64,000 nucleotides of DNA from Comamonas resistens (GTDB lineage Bacteria; Pseudomonadota; Gammaproteobacteria; Burkholderiales; Burkholderiaceae_C): positions 1,178,001 to 1,242,000 of the forward strand of contig NZ_CP125947.1 of the NCBI RefSeq assembly GCF_030064165.1. Direction: 5' to 3'. A program made the translations under genes and the position numbers. Below, one piece after another: positions 26,929-36,043 of this stretch (within the stretch, counting starts at the first letter, position 1; each line of letters opens with the position of its first letter). The notes beneath the pieces are model-generated. The model did not search any database. It had not been told where the DNA came from and saw only the letters and a program-made list of their open reading frames with translations.

Positions 26929-27603
26929 GTGAGTGAGCGGAACCCTTCCCAAGGCTTTGCCGAACAGCTGCGCCAGTCCTGCATTGCCGACTGGGATGCC
27001 TGCGTGCAGCACCGCTTTGTGCACGAGATCTTTGACGGCAGCCTGAGCGATGCGGTGCTGCGCAAATATCTGGTGCAGGACTATCAGTTCATCAACCGCT
27101 TCGTGGCCCTGCTGGGGGCGGCGATTGCCAGTGCCGATGTGTTCGCACCGCGTGTGACCCTGTCGCAGTTCGCGGCCATGATCACCAGCGATGAGAACAC
27201 GTATTTCCTGCGCAGCTTCGATATGCTGGGCGTGCCGCAGCAAGAGCGCCTGGCGCCGGCGCTGACGGCGCCTACCCAGGCCTTTCAGCAGCTCATGCAC
27301 GAAGCGGCCCAGAGCCTGAACTATGCCAATTGCATGGCGGTGCTGACGGTGGCCGAAGGCATCTATCTGGACTGGGCCGATCAGGAGGCCAAGAAACAGC
27401 TGCCCATGCCGGAACGCTTCGAGCATTCGGAATGGATAGTGCTGCATGCCAATGACTTCTTCCGTGGCTTTGTGGGCTGGTTGCGCAGTGAGCTGGACCG
27501 TATCGGTCCCGCGCTGGATGCGCAGCAAAAAGCCGAAGCCACCCGCTATTTCCAACGTGCCGTGAAACTGGAGCGCCAGTTCTTTGACCATGTCTATGAA
27601 TAA
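26929..27603 (+). CDS. tenA: TenA/thiaminase-II family protein, TenA_E type
   Basis: This 224-residue all-helical protein belongs to the TenA/PqqC fold; TenA salvages thiamin by hydrolysing aminopyrimidine breakdown products. Seen: HRFVHEIFDGSLSDAVLRKYLVQDYQF, typical of TenA N-termini. The site that holds the catalytic Cys in TenA_C enzymes (LPC motif) reads LTVAEGIY here, so Cys is absent and Glu143 is nearby, as in the TenA_E subgroup. The start is GTG, with AAGGAG upstream. Its 3' end overlaps the next gene by 14 bp. Confidence 0.82.
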   Translation: MSERNPSQGFAEQLRQSCIADWDACVQHRFVHEIFDGSLSDAVLRKYLVQDYQFINRFVALLGAAIASADVFAPRVTLSQFAAMITSDENTYFLRSFDMLGVPQQERLAPALTAPTQAFQQLMHEAAQSLNYANCMAVLTVAEGIYLDWADQEAKKQLPMPERFEHSEWIVLHANDFFRGFVGWLRSELDRIGPALDAQQKAEATRYFQRAVKLERQFFDHVYE

Positions 27604-27955
27604 AAGCAAAAACTGCCTGGCGATTGCCGCCTTGCTGTTTGCCGCCAGCGCCCCGGTCTTGGCTGGAAACTGGGAGATCTGCGACCTTCAGGTCGAGGTG
27701 CGTGACAAGCAAACCGACCGCCACCAGCTGCAGACCCGGGTCATAGAAAGCCAGGCCCAGGCGCAGGCCGAGTGCCCGCAGGCCGGTACGGCGCTGAGCT
27801 TCAGGCCGGAGACTGTCGATTACCAGAGCGAGCTGCCGCGTCGCCAATGGCCCAAGCCCGGCACAACGGTGACGGTGCGCTACCGCTATCTGGATGGCGA
27901 GTGCAAGGACCGTGGACCCTGCCGCATCCAGCATTACTCGCCGGTACTGCGCTGA
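27590..27955 (+). CDS. Small secreted hypothetical protein
   Basis: This 121-residue protein has a clear signal peptide (NKSKNCLAIAALLFAASAPVLA, cleavage near residue 24). The mature part starts GNWEICDLQVEVRDK and contains four Cys (NWEIC, QAEC, DGEC, GPC), suggesting two disulfides in the periplasm. I do not recognise a family. ATG 27590 and ATG 27596 are both possible starts; either keeps the signal peptide. It overlaps the end of the tenA-like gene. Confidence 0.65.
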   Translation: MSMNKSKNCLAIAALLFAASAPVLAGNWEICDLQVEVRDKQTDRHQLQTRVIESQAQAQAECPQAGTALSFRPETVDYQSELPRRQWPKPGTTVTVRYRYLDGECKDRGPCRIQHYSPVLR

Positions 27956-28257
27956 TTGGTGTGGATGAGCGGGCAGCTTGCACGAGGCATGGCAGGCCCA
28001 GGCAATGGGTGCCGTCAAGGTGCAGGAATACCGGTTCGGTATAATGCGGGTCTGGGCTGAGAGGCCGCCCATCTCGCAAAAGCAGACGCACCTTCATCGA
28101 CTTACGCAAACGGGCCGCAGCTGCGGATGTGCCAAACGGCTTCCTTGAAGCAAACAGGGCCTGATTTGCGCAAGTCGTATCACTGTCGATCGCAAGCATC
28201 AAGCTTGCATACCATTCCGGGCGTGTAGCGAGACCTGCCTAATTCACAGGAGTTGGT
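27956..28257. other. 302-bp gap before the gene at 28258
   Basis: It contains a TATAAT at 28040-28045 with no clear -35, then palindromic repeat copy C. If that -10 is used, the mRNA leader is about 205 nt and carries the repeat as a long hairpin upstream of the gene at 28258. Confidence 0.55.
28099..28176. repeat. Copy C of the GACTTACGCAAA palindromic repeat
   Basis: The ends GACTTACGCAAA and TTTGCGCAAGTC flank 54 bp. The interior shares GGCCTGATTTGCG at its right side with the reverse complement of copies B, D and E, so it is inserted in the opposite direction. A GCCGCAGCTGCGG dyad is internal. Confidence 0.85.
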
Positions 28258-28731
28258 ATGCATACCTCACCCTTATTTCATCCTTTCGAAGCCCGGGTTC
28301 CCGAGCGAGTGGCCGCTGTCTTGCGTGCCGCCAAGCTGCTGCATAGGCATGCCGTGGCCGATTCGCGCATGCAGTCGCTGCCCGTATTGCGACGCTTGAT
28401 TTCCAGTCAGGTTCTTTGGGGGCTGAATCTGCCTCAGCTGTTTGACCAAAAATCCATGGTCCAGCGCAAACATGTGCTGCAGATGCTTGCGCTGGAGGCC
28501 GGCATGTCGGACTGGGCCAGCTATCGGGACGCGCTGGCAGGCAACAGCCCGGATGTGCATCTGCCCCTGGAGGCCTTGAGCTTGCATGCGGGCTACCCCA
28601 ATCACTGGTTCTCCACGCTGGAACAGGCCAGGGCGCATGCGGCGCAGCGCGGGGGGCAGGTGGTGCAGGTCGGTACGCAGGCCGTGGTGTTGCCCAATGT
28701 GGCTGAAGCACCCGCAGGGCATTGGGGCTGA
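28258..28731 (+). CDS. Conserved hypothetical protein
   Basis: This 157-residue basic, helix-rich protein starts MHTSPLFHPFEARVPERVAAVL. It shows KLLHRHAVADSRMQSLPVLRRLI, then VQRKHVLQMLALEAGMSDWASY and, near the end, AGYPNHWFSTLEQARAHAAQ. I believe similar proteins occur in related Comamonadaceae, but I know no function. There is no signal peptide or membrane segment. CAGGAG precedes the ATG. A strong terminator follows 12 bp after the stop, so it is probably monocistronic. Confidence 0.65.
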   Translation: MHTSPLFHPFEARVPERVAAVLRAAKLLHRHAVADSRMQSLPVLRRLISSQVLWGLNLPQLFDQKSMVQRKHVLQMLALEAGMSDWASYRDALAGNSPDVHLPLEALSLHAGYPNHWFSTLEQARAHAAQRGGQVVQVGTQAVVLPNVAEAPAGHWG

Positions 28732-28743
28732 CCTATGATCGGG

Positions 28744-28775
28744 GCCCGGCAAAGGTGACTTTGCCGGGCTTTTTT
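28744..28775 (+). terminator. Intrinsic terminator before purT
   Basis: GCCCGGCAAAG and CTTTGCCGGGC form a perfect 11-bp stem with loop GTGA, then TTTTTT. It ends the upstream unit 44 bp before purT. Confidence 0.92.
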
Positions 28776-28818
28776 CATGGCGCTACCCATAGATGCCGCA
28801 CACCTGCAGGATGCACTG

Positions 28819-30036
28819 ATGACCACCTTAGGAACCCCTCTCACCCCCCACGCCACCAAAGTCATGCTGCTGGGCAGCGGCGAACTGGGCAAGGAAGTGC
28901 TGATTGCCCTACAGCGTCTGGGCGTGGAAACCATTGCCGTGGACCGCTACGAGAACGCGCCCGGTCAGCAGGTGGCTCACCATGCGCGCACCATCACCAT
29001 GAGCGATCCGGCTCAGCTCAAGGCACTGATCGAGGAAGTCAAGCCCGATCTGGTCGTGCCCGAGATCGAAGCCATTGCCACGCCCATGCTCGAAGAGCTG
29101 GAGGCAGCGGGCGTGGTTACCGTCATCCCCACGGCCCGGGCGACGCGATTGACCATGGATCGTGAAGGCATTCGTCGTCTGGCCGCTGAAACCCTGGGCC
29201 TGCCGACCAGCCCCTACCGTTTCTGCGATTCGCTGGCCGAGCTGCAAGCCGCGATTGATGGCAGCGACGGCCAAGTTGCGATTGGCTACCCCTGCGTGGT
29301 CAAGCCCGTGATGAGCAGCTCGGGCAAGGGTCAGAGCAAGATCGATGGGCCGGCCGATGTGCAAAAAGCCTGGGACTACGCCCTGGCCGGCGGCCGCGTG
29401 GCCAAGGGCCGCGTGATCGTCGAAGGCTTTATCGACTTCGATTACGAAATCACCCAACTGACCGTGCGCGCCAAGGGCGCAGATGGCCAGATCGAAACTC
29501 ACTTCTGCGACCCCGTAGGTCATATCCAGCAAGCCGGTGACTATGTGGAAAGCTGGCAGCCTCACCCCATGCATCCCGCAGCGCTGGAAAAGTCGCGCCA
29601 GATTGCCAAGGCAGTGACCGACGATCTGGGTGGCCTGGGCCTGTTTGGCGTGGAGCTGTTTGTGAAGGGCAAACAGGTCTGGTTCAGCGAAGTCTCGCCG
29701 CGTCCGCATGACACGGGTCTGGTCACGCTGTGCACACAGTGGCAGAGCGAGTTCGAGCTGCATGCCCGTGCGATTCTGGGTCTGCCCGTGGATGCGAGCC
29801 TGCGCAACCCCGGAGCCAGCGCCGTGATCTATGGCGGCCAGGATGCAGAAGGTCTGGTCTTCGATGGCGTGAATGAGGCCCTGGCCGTTCCCGGCACCGA
29901 CCTGCGCCTGTTCGGCAAGCCCGAAAGCTTTGTGAAGCGTCGCATGGGCGTGGCGCTGGCGCGCGCGGCCGATGTGGAGCAGGCCCGCGTGAACGCCAAG
30001 CTGGCCGCCAGCAAGATCAAGCCTCGCCTGCCGTAA
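28819..30036 (+). CDS. purT: Formate-dependent phosphoribosylglycinamide formyltransferase
   Basis: This 405-residue ATP-grasp enzyme makes formyl-GAR from GAR, formate and ATP in purine synthesis, a folate-free alternative to PurN. The start reads [27 protein letters not shown], matching PurT closely; further motifs are [21 protein letters not shown] and [17 protein letters not shown] 28819 was chosen over 28777 because the family begins there. It appears as a single-gene unit downstream of a terminator. Confidence 0.96.
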   Translation: MTTLGTPLTPHATKVMLLGSGELGKEVLIALQRLGVETIAVDRYENAPGQQVAHHARTITMSDPAQLKALIEEVKPDLVVPEIEAIATPMLEELEAAGVVTVIPTARATRLTMDREGIRRLAAETLGLPTSPYRFCDSLAELQAAIDGSDGQVAIGYPCVVKPVMSSSGKGQSKIDGPADVQKAWDYALAGGRVAKGRVIVEGFIDFDYEITQLTVRAKGADGQIETHFCDPVGHIQQAGDYVESWQPHPMHPAALEKSRQIAKAVTDDLGGLGLFGVELFVKGKQVWFSEVSPRPHDTGLVTLCTQWQSEFELHARAILGLPVDASLRNPGASAVIYGGQDAEGLVFDGVNEALAVPGTDLRLFGKPESFVKRRMGVALARAADVEQARVNAKLAASKIKPRLP

Positions 30037-30073
30037 ATATTTCCATTCTGGCGCAAACCCTGAGCGCTTGGGG

Positions 30074-30115
30074 CTGTCCTCCCCCCTCTCTGGGGGCGGA
30101 ACCGTTCAGGGGGTG
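30074..30115. repeat. CCCCC/GGGGG intergenic repeat, copy 1
   Basis: GTCCTCCCCCCTCTCTGGGGG followed by CGGAACCGTTCAGGGGG matches the architecture of 38604-38646. It lies between the convergent purT and mscS genes and overlaps the last codon of mscS. Confidence 0.55.
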
Positions 30116-30747
30116 TTTGGCGTCACCATAGCAATGGCGCAGGCTTCTTCCTGGGCGCTGGCAGGAGTGTTTTCAGTCACGGCAGGCAGGCCACCCTTCC
30201 AGCGGCGTATGACACGCTGAAAGACCAGTGAATTGGGTATCTGCAGCAGGTTGGGCGTACCTGCGGGCGCACTGTCATCCTGCAGCGTGATATAGAGCAT
30301 GTTGAGGTCCACCACGCGGCCCTTGGCTCCGGGCTTCTCGGCGGTGTCCAGGACTTCGATATGGTCGCCAAGCCGGAAGGGGCCCACCGTCACGATCAAC
30401 ACCGCGCAGAACAGATTGGAGAGCACGCTCCAGGCGGCAAAGAACGCCACTGCACCCACGGTGGCAAAGCCGGTGAAGGCCGTCCACAAGACGGTGGCAG
30501 ACATGCCCAGGCGCTCCAGGATCGCCAGGATGGCAGCCGCAATGATGAGCCAGCGAAATATGCCGCGCAGCGGCATCAGCAGCTCATGTGGCAGGTCGTA
30601 GGCCTTGCCCACGCGCGCAAAAATGCGCTTGAACAGCCAGTTGAGCAACCAGGCGACAAAGATGATGAGAACGATCTGAACGCCAGGGATCAGAACTTCC
30701 AGCCAGTCCTGCATCCAGTCGGGCAGGTGCATTTGAAGACGACGCAT
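30106..30747 (-). CDS. Small mechanosensitive ion channel (MscS family)
   Basis: This is a 213-residue channel with three membrane helices (about 14-38, 62-82, 88-118). The pore helix TGFATVGAVAFFAAWSVLSN resembles the Ala/Gly-packed TM3 of MscS. The beta domain shows FRLGDHIEV and GRVVDLNMLYITLQ, the MscS signature. It lacks most of the C-terminal cage domain, so it is at the short end of the family. The ATG at 30747 was chosen; a TTG four codons up is less likely. It opens under hypo-osmotic stress to release solutes. Confidence 0.88.
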   Translation of the reverse strand: MRRLQMHLPDWMQDWLEVLIPGVQIVLIIFVAWLLNWLFKRIFARVGKAYDLPHELLMPLRGIFRWLIIAAAILAILERLGMSATVLWTAFTGFATVGAVAFFAAWSVLSNLFCAVLIVTVGPFRLGDHIEVLDTAEKPGAKGRVVDLNMLYITLQDDSAPAGTPNLLQIPNSLVFQRVIRRWKGGLPAVTENTPASAQEEACAIAMVTPNTP

Positions 30748-30757
30748 AACCAAAGCC

Positions 30758-30792
30758 AATAAAACGCTAGAAGGGCATCCTAGCGTTTTATT
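30758..30792 (-). terminator. Intrinsic terminator after the GGDEF response regulator
   Basis: AATAAAACGCTAG and CTAGCGTTTTATT form a perfect 13-bp inverted repeat with a 9-base loop, lying 11 bp upstream of the mscS start. On the minus strand it ends in TTTTATT and separates the regulator from mscS. Confidence 0.85.
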
Positions 30793-30805
30793 GCCGGGCT
30801 GCGGC

Positions 30806-31864
30806 TCAAAGCTGGCGCTGCTCTATGGTGTCCATCTGCATCTCGAAGCTGAAAAAGCGATTGCGGCCTTGCGACTTGGCCGCATACAGGGCCGCGTCGG
30901 CCCGCATCAGCATGGACTCGGCGCTGGTGTTGGCATCGGGGATGCAGGTGGTGATGCCTCCCGACAGCGTGAGCAACAGGTCTTCATTGATTCCGGGTGG
31001 ACGGATTTTCAGGAACTTGAGCATCTGCCCCAGTGCGCGGGCAAACGTCATGGCCCCTGAGCGTGGCGTGTTGGGCAGGATCAGTGCGAATTCCTCACCA
31101 CCATAGCGCGCTGCAATATCGCGTGGGCGTACGCAGACTTCTCGCAGCAGGCGGCCGATCTGCTTCAGGCATTCGTCGCCCTGGACATGACCGTAGGTGT
31201 CATTGAAGTGCTTGAAGTGATCAAGGTCGCAGAGCATCAGCGTCAGCGGCTTGCTTTCGCGCTGGGCTGCGGCAATCTCGGCATGCAGCATGCGGTCCAG
31301 GCCGCGGCGATTGACCAGTCCGGTCAATGCGTCAAGCTCCACCATTTCATTGAGCTTCTGGTTGGCCAGATGCAACTCTGCAGATACCGTCACCAGGCGG
31401 CGGCGCATGTCCAGCAGGCGGCGCATGGCGCGCAGCTTGGCCACCAGCACGATGGGCTTGACGGGCTTGACCAGATAGTCGTCGCCACCGGCTTCGATAC
31501 CGCGCCAGACGTCCAGGTCATTGTCCAGGCCGGACAGGAAGATGATGGGGGTCCATTCTCCGGGCTCTGCCTCGCGCAACTGGCGGGCGACCCAGTAGCC
31601 ATCCTCGCCGGGCAGGCGAATATCGAGCAACACCATGTCGGGGCGTTCGCTGCGAAACAGTGCCAGAGCAGCGCGGCCATTCTCGGCTTCCAGAACCTGG
31701 GTCACACCGGCCTGCTTCAGCTCGGTCACCAGCGCCGCGCGCATGACGGCCTGGTCTTCCACCACGAGTACGGAGAAGGGGGCCAAGGAGTTCGGCGACG
31801 AAAGACGTGCCCCGGTGGCTTCAATGGCCGCGGAGGCTGGAGCAGTGGGCGGCAATGCTGTCAT
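30806..31864 (-). CDS. Response regulator with diguanylate cyclase (REC-GGDEF)
   Basis: In this 352-residue cytoplasmic protein the receiver domain spans about 30-150 with phospho-acceptor Asp81 (VLLDIRLPG) and Lys133 (LVKPVKP). A short coiled linker (about 150-176) leads to a GGDEF domain (about 177-345) with DALTGLVNRRGLD, LCDLDHFKHFND and active-site GGEEF (255-259). RPRD at 247-250 is the RxxD inhibitory site, so c-di-GMP feedback is expected. No sensor kinase is adjacent. It probably makes c-di-GMP when phosphorylated. Confidence 0.93.
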   Translation of the reverse strand: MTALPPTAPASAAIEATGARLSSPNSLAPFSVLVVEDQAVMRAALVTELKQAGVTQVLEAENGRAALALFRSERPDMVLLDIRLPGEDGYWVARQLREAEPGEWTPIIFLSGLDNDLDVWRGIEAGGDDYLVKPVKPIVLVAKLRAMRRLLDMRRRLVTVSAELHLANQKLNEMVELDALTGLVNRRGLDRMLHAEIAAAQRESKPLTLMLCDLDHFKHFNDTYGHVQGDECLKQIGRLLREVCVRPRDIAARYGGEEFALILPNTPRSGAMTFARALGQMLKFLKIRPPGINEDLLLTLSGGITTCIPDANTSAESMLMRADAALYAAKSQGRNRFFSFEMQMDTIEQRQL

Positions 31865-31992
31865 GGAGGAGAAGATAAGCGCGATCCATTCAGATATTCA
31901 CGGCGTGTGGCTATGACTGCGTGGGCTTTGTAATCTCTTGTTACTTTATACGACAGATTACAGATCTGGGAGTTTTGCTGTGAATTAGTGGT

Positions 31993-33015
31993 TCAGGCCA
32001 GTGGCAGCGAGGACTGGGCCTTGCTGGCGCTGTCATGCCAGGGGACAAATGCCTGTGCCTCAAGGCAGAAAGTGCTTGGCCCCAACTGCTGCAGAAAGCG
32101 GCAGGCGGCGAACCGTTCGGATTTTTGCTCATAGAGCTGGCACCATTCCTGGCGCGCCGATAGATTCTCTGCAGAAACCGGCCAGCGCCGCGCCTGGGTG
32201 GAAAGACCGCTGATCCCCATGCGCCAGGGCTTGCCGCTGACGCGGGCTCTGAAGCATTGCTGCTTTTCGCACAGCAGGGCGTAGACGGGGTCTGCCCCCA
32301 GTTCCTGAAACAGTGTCTTGACTTCGGGGGCCTGCGGAGCCCATGCAGCATGGGTCACGATCACGCGCAAGCCCTTTGGCGTTTCATAAACGCGCAGACC
32401 CCAGTCCGGATGATTGGCCTGTGCCTGCTGCACGCGGGCGACGGCCTGGTCCAGGGCGCGGGCCTGACGCGTCTGCTTCGTCTTTCTGGCGCTCAGCCAT
32501 TGCTTGAGCCTGGAGTGGAATACTAGGCCCGTGGCTGCAATGATGACGATCAGGACAATCTGCTGAACGCTCCAGACCAGAGGCGTCAGCCACAGCCATG
32601 GCAGAGCCAGCAGCATGAAGATCATCGACAAAAACGGGAAACCTGGCAGCGGCTTCTCGCGTGGATAGTCCATGTCGGCAATCGCCACTTGCGCGGTGTT
32701 CAGGCAATGGGCGCCGTAGTTGTTGCGGGTCATGACCGTGTCGTTCTGGCGCTCCAGCACTTCCTCGCGAATGGGCGTGCTGCCATACAGGCCATATTCT
32801 CCTGCCCATTCCATGCGCTCGAAGTCACTGTCGAGGTGATGCGTTTGCGGGGCCTTGAGTACATCCTCCAGCGCTTGCTGGGCACGCTGCTGGGCATGGT
32901 TCTGAGCGTCGGCCTGGCTGATGTCAGACCAGCCCCAACGCAGCACCGTGGCTCCATGGCGAATGCCGGTTTCATGACGCAGCCGCACTTGTGCCCAGTA
33001 TTGAGGAATCTGCAT
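31993..33015 (-). CDS. Hypothetical membrane protein
   Basis: This 340-residue protein is not recognised. The N-terminal soluble part (about 1-125) begins MQIPQYWAQVRLRHETGIRHG and contains many Gln/Ala helices. Two adjacent membrane helices follow (about 128-145 and 149-168, FLSMIFMLLALPWLWLTPLVW region), then a long cytoplasmic or periplasmic C-terminal domain rich in Trp, Gln and Cys (CEKQQCFRARVSGKPWRMG). Both termini are probably on the same side. No operon partner is evident; the class II amidotransferase is 192 bp upstream. Confidence 0.7.
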   Translation of the reverse strand: MQIPQYWAQVRLRHETGIRHGATVLRWGWSDISQADAQNHAQQRAQQALEDVLKAPQTHHLDSDFERMEWAGEYGLYGSTPIREEVLERQNDTVMTRNNYGAHCLNTAQVAIADMDYPREKPLPGFPFLSMIFMLLALPWLWLTPLVWSVQQIVLIVIIAATGLVFHSRLKQWLSARKTKQTRQARALDQAVARVQQAQANHPDWGLRVYETPKGLRVIVTHAAWAPQAPEVKTLFQELGADPVYALLCEKQQCFRARVSGKPWRMGISGLSTQARRWPVSAENLSARQEWCQLYEQKSERFAACRFLQQLGPSTFCLEAQAFVPWHDSASKAQSSLPLA

Positions 33016-33207
33016 GGGATTCAGTATAGCCAGCCCCCTGTTACCAGGATTTGACTTGCTTCAGGGAAGACAGGCCCCGGCCGGCGCAGGACCATGGAGC
33101 CAAGTTGTCGGCGATGTAATGCAGGGGCCGGGTCTCATTGCGGATGCTGGCGCTGCCGGTCAGCAGCAGGCTGAAACAGCCGAGGCCCAGCCTGGCTGGG
33201 CAAGCTC

Positions 33208-34044
33208 TCAGGACGGAATGGGGGCGAACGGCAGGTAATCGACCTGCGCACCGCGCACGACGATCGCCGTGGACTCGGGCACCTGGGCCCAGGCCTGCGG
33301 CAGATCGACCAGCGGCTCGGACACGATCAGATACGCATCGTCACCAACGGCCGCGATGCGCGGGTCGTCGGGATACAGCGCGTGAAGATGCTTGAAGGAG
33401 GTGCTGTGATAGAGCGAGCGCGGCGACTGGCCTTCGCTCGCGTAGCGTACGGCCACCAGTTGCTCGCCATCGCTGGCGCAGACGGTCATGCTCAGCGGGT
33501 GAGCTATCCCATGCCTGCGCGCCGTGGCCTCGACAAAACCCGCCATGCGCGCGATGGCCGGCACAGGACTGTGCTCCAGCCCGAAAGTCATGGCCAGAAG
33601 GAACATGGTCTCCGAGTCCGTCGAGCCTTCCAGCGAGGTGAAGAGCTGCGGATCGATGGCCATGAGCAGATCGCGCCGTACCAGGGGAAAGTCCTCGATC
33701 ATGCCGTTGTGCATGAACATCCAGCGCCGGTGGCGGAAGGGATGGCAGTTGGTCTCCTGCACAGGCGTATGCGTTGCCGCGCGAACATGCGCAAGAAACA
33801 TGGGGGCGGACACGGCGCGCGAGAGCTCGCGCAGGTTGTGGTCGTGCCAGGCCGGCTGGATGCTGCGATAGCGAAAAGGCATCTCGTGTGGATGCTGGTA
33901 CCAGCCCAGTCCGAAGCCATCGCCATTGGTCGTCGTCGCGCCTAGCCGCGAATGCAGGCTTTGGTCGATCAGCGAATGGCGCGCATGGAACAGCATTGTT
34001 TCCAGGGAAACAGGATTGCCCGTATAGGCCAGCCAGCGACACAT
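33208..34044 (-). CDS. Class II glutamine amidotransferase (YafJ/EgtC-like)
   Basis: In this 278-residue protein, Cys2 after removal of Met1 (MCRWLAYTG) is the N-terminal nucleophile of Ntn glutaminases. Further family motifs are TTNGDGFGLGWY (about 38-49), FLAHVRAATHTPVQETNCHPF (about 83-103) and MHNGMIEDF (about 110-118). No synthase domain is attached, so it is a stand-alone glutaminase of the YafJ type with unknown acceptor. AAGGAGAG precedes the ATG. The family is conserved, but its physiological role is not clear. Confidence 0.9.
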   Translation of the reverse strand: MCRWLAYTGNPVSLETMLFHARHSLIDQSLHSRLGATTTNGDGFGLGWYQHPHEMPFRYRSIQPAWHDHNLRELSRAVSAPMFLAHVRAATHTPVQETNCHPFRHRRWMFMHNGMIEDFPLVRRDLLMAIDPQLFTSLEGSTDSETMFLLAMTFGLEHSPVPAIARMAGFVEATARRHGIAHPLSMTVCASDGEQLVAVRYASEGQSPRSLYHSTSFKHLHALYPDDPRIAAVGDDAYLIVSEPLVDLPQAWAQVPESTAIVVRGAQVDYLPFAPIPS

Positions 34045-34126
34045 GGCGCTCTCCTTGAGACCTGGAACCGATGATTCATCCTATCGGTTCCAGGTGCTTG
34101 CCAGGCAAAGCCTGTTTTTGCCGATT

Positions 34127-34218
34127 CTTTGATAGCAGGTAGCGCATGCTCTGCTTGGTTTTCAGTAATAAAAATATCTGAAGACCAAGACGGATAAGCG
34201 CTAGAAGCTATCAATTTT
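34127..34218. repeat. Copy 5 of the GATAGCT/AGCGCT intergenic repeat (long form)
   Basis: TTGATAGCAGGTAGCGC at the left and AAGCGCTAGAAGCTATCAA at the right flank an AT-rich interior with CTTGGTTTTCAG...CTGAAGACCAAG as a second dyad. It lies just downstream of lysS. Confidence 0.7.
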
Positions 34219-34223
34219 CAGGC

Positions 34224-35792
34224 TTACTGTTCGCGACGCAGGGCAGGGAACAGAATCACGTCACGGATGCTGGCGCTGTCCGTCAGCAGCATCATGAAGC
34301 GGTCGATGCCGATGCCGCAGCCGCCGGTGGGAGGCATGCCGTATTCCAGGGCGCGCACAAAGTCGTGGTCAAAGTACATGGCTTCGTCGTCGCCGCCATC
34401 CTTGGCTTCCACCTGGGCATTGAAGCGCGCGGCCTGGTCTTCGGCGTCGTTCAGCTCGGAGAAGCCGTTGCCGAATTCGCGGCCGGTGATGTAGAGCTCG
34501 AAGCGCTCGGTCACCTCGGGGCGCTCGTCGTTGGCGCGGGCCAGCGGCGAGATTTCCGTGGGGTGCTCCATGATGAAGGTGGGGTTCCACAGCTTCTCTT
34601 CCACCACTTCCTCGAAGTACAGCACCTGCAGGCTGGCGAGAGTCCGGGTGGACAGCTTGTCCTTGTCTTCCTTCATGCCCAGCTTCTTCAGGGCATTGAT
34701 CAGCCAGTCGCGGTTGGCCACGCGGCGCTCCGTGCCGCCTTCGATGACTTCGCCGGCTTCGGTGTACTTGACGATGGCTTCCACGATGGTCAGGCGTTCG
34801 AAGGGCTTGGTCAGGTCCACGGGCTTGCCGCCATAGGTCAGCTCCAGCGTGCCCACGGCCTTGATGGCGGCGTCGCGGATCAGCTTTTCGGTGTAGTCCA
34901 TCAGGTCCTGGTAGTTCCAGTAGGCCGCATAGAACTCCATCATGGTGAACTCGGGGTTGTGGCGTACCGAGATACCTTCGTTGCGGAAGTTGCGGTTGAT
35001 CTCGAACACGCGCTCGAAACCACCGACGATCAGGCGCTTGAGATACAACTCGGGCGCGATGCGCAGGTACATCTCCTGGTCCAGCGCATTGTGGTGGGTG
35101 ATGAAGGGCTTGGCGTTGGCACCGCCGGGGATAGGGTGCAGCATGGGAGTTTCGACCTCGAGGAAGCCGTGCTCGACCATGAAGTCGCGGATGCCGGCCA
35201 CGGCCTTGCTGCGGGCCACGAAGCGCTTGCGCGCCTCTTCGTCGGTCATCAGGTCCACATAGCGCTGGCGCACCTTTTGCTCCAGGTCGGCCATGCCGTG
35301 GAACTTGTCGGGCATGGGGCGCAGGCTCTTGGTCAGCAGGCGGATCTTCGTGGCCTTGATCGACAGCTCGCCGGTCTTGGTCTTCATCAGCTGACCTTCG
35401 ACGGCGATGATGTCGCCCAGATCCCACTTCTTGAAGTCGGCGTAGACCTCTTCACCGACGGCATCGCGGGTGACATAGGCCTGGATGCGGCCGGTCGCGT
35501 CCTGCACGGTGGCAAAGCTGGCCTTGCCCATGACGCGCTTGAGCATCATGCGGCCGGCTACGCTGACGGCGATGGCGGCAGCGTCCAGCGCCTCGGCGTC
35601 CTTGTCGCTGTGTTCGGCAATCAGGGCAGCAGCGCGGTGCTCGGGCTTGAAGTCGTTGGGGAAGGCGACGCCGCCGTTGGCCTTGGAAGACTCGCGCAGG
35701 GCTTTGAGTTTTTCGCGGCGCTCGGCGATGAGTTTGTTTTCGTCCTGAGGGGCGGTGATTTCTGCCGCAGAAGAGGTATTTTGTTCAGTCAT
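34224..35792 (-). CDS. lysS: Lysine-tRNA ligase (class II)
   Basis: This 522-residue class II synthetase charges tRNA-Lys. An N-terminal OB anticodon-binding domain (about 75-175, [28 protein letters not shown]) precedes the catalytic core. Motif 2 is [26 protein letters not shown] and motif 3 is [16 protein letters not shown]. An acidic/Lys-rich N-terminal extension of about 30 residues is present. It is preceded by about 250 bp with no recognisable feature, presumably its promoter region. Confidence 0.97.
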   Translation of the reverse strand: MTEQNTSSAAEITAPQDENKLIAERREKLKALRESSKANGGVAFPNDFKPEHRAAALIAEHSDKDAEALDAAAIAVSVAGRMMLKRVMGKASFATVQDATGRIQAYVTRDAVGEEVYADFKKWDLGDIIAVEGQLMKTKTGELSIKATKIRLLTKSLRPMPDKFHGMADLEQKVRQRYVDLMTDEEARKRFVARSKAVAGIRDFMVEHGFLEVETPMLHPIPGGANAKPFITHHNALDQEMYLRIAPELYLKRLIVGGFERVFEINRNFRNEGISVRHNPEFTMMEFYAAYWNYQDLMDYTEKLIRDAAIKAVGTLELTYGGKPVDLTKPFERLTIVEAIVKYTEAGEVIEGGTERRVANRDWLINALKKLGMKEDKDKLSTRTLASLQVLYFEEVVEEKLWNPTFIMEHPTEISPLARANDERPEVTERFELYITGREFGNGFSELNDAEDQAARFNAQVEAKDGGDDEAMYFDHDFVRALEYGMPPTGGCGIGIDRFMMLLTDSASIRDVILFPALRREQ

Positions 35793-36043
35793 GAAAATGA
35801 GAGCGCCGGCGCCGTGCGCCGCTTGAAGACCACAGGGATGGGGCTGCCGCCGTTGCTGCAGCCCGAAACGAGAGATTTTAAGTTTTTTGCCAAACTAAGG
35901 GGCAGATGGCGGTCAAAGCGCGGATTGCCGCTGAGGATTGCGCATGCGTTGCCAGCGGGAAAAGTATTGCTGGTGCTGGAATCTGCTATCTGAATAAGAG
36001 CGTCATGCGCAATGTCGTAAAGCGTCAGAGGTTGTTCTTATGC

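Noticed and set aside
28734..28757. Seven-codon ORF (MIGARQR) and TATGAT hexamer overlapping the terminator before purT
   Set aside because: The ORF lies inside a perfect terminator stem and the hexamer has no -35 partner; best explained as chance.
33041..33207. Stop-free stretch on the minus strand downstream of the class II amidotransferase, with a hydrophobic segment and a plausible C-terminus (SLKQVKSW)
   Set aside because: It has no start codon or ribosome-binding site and overlaps the end of the amidotransferase gene; it could be a remnant but cannot be supported.
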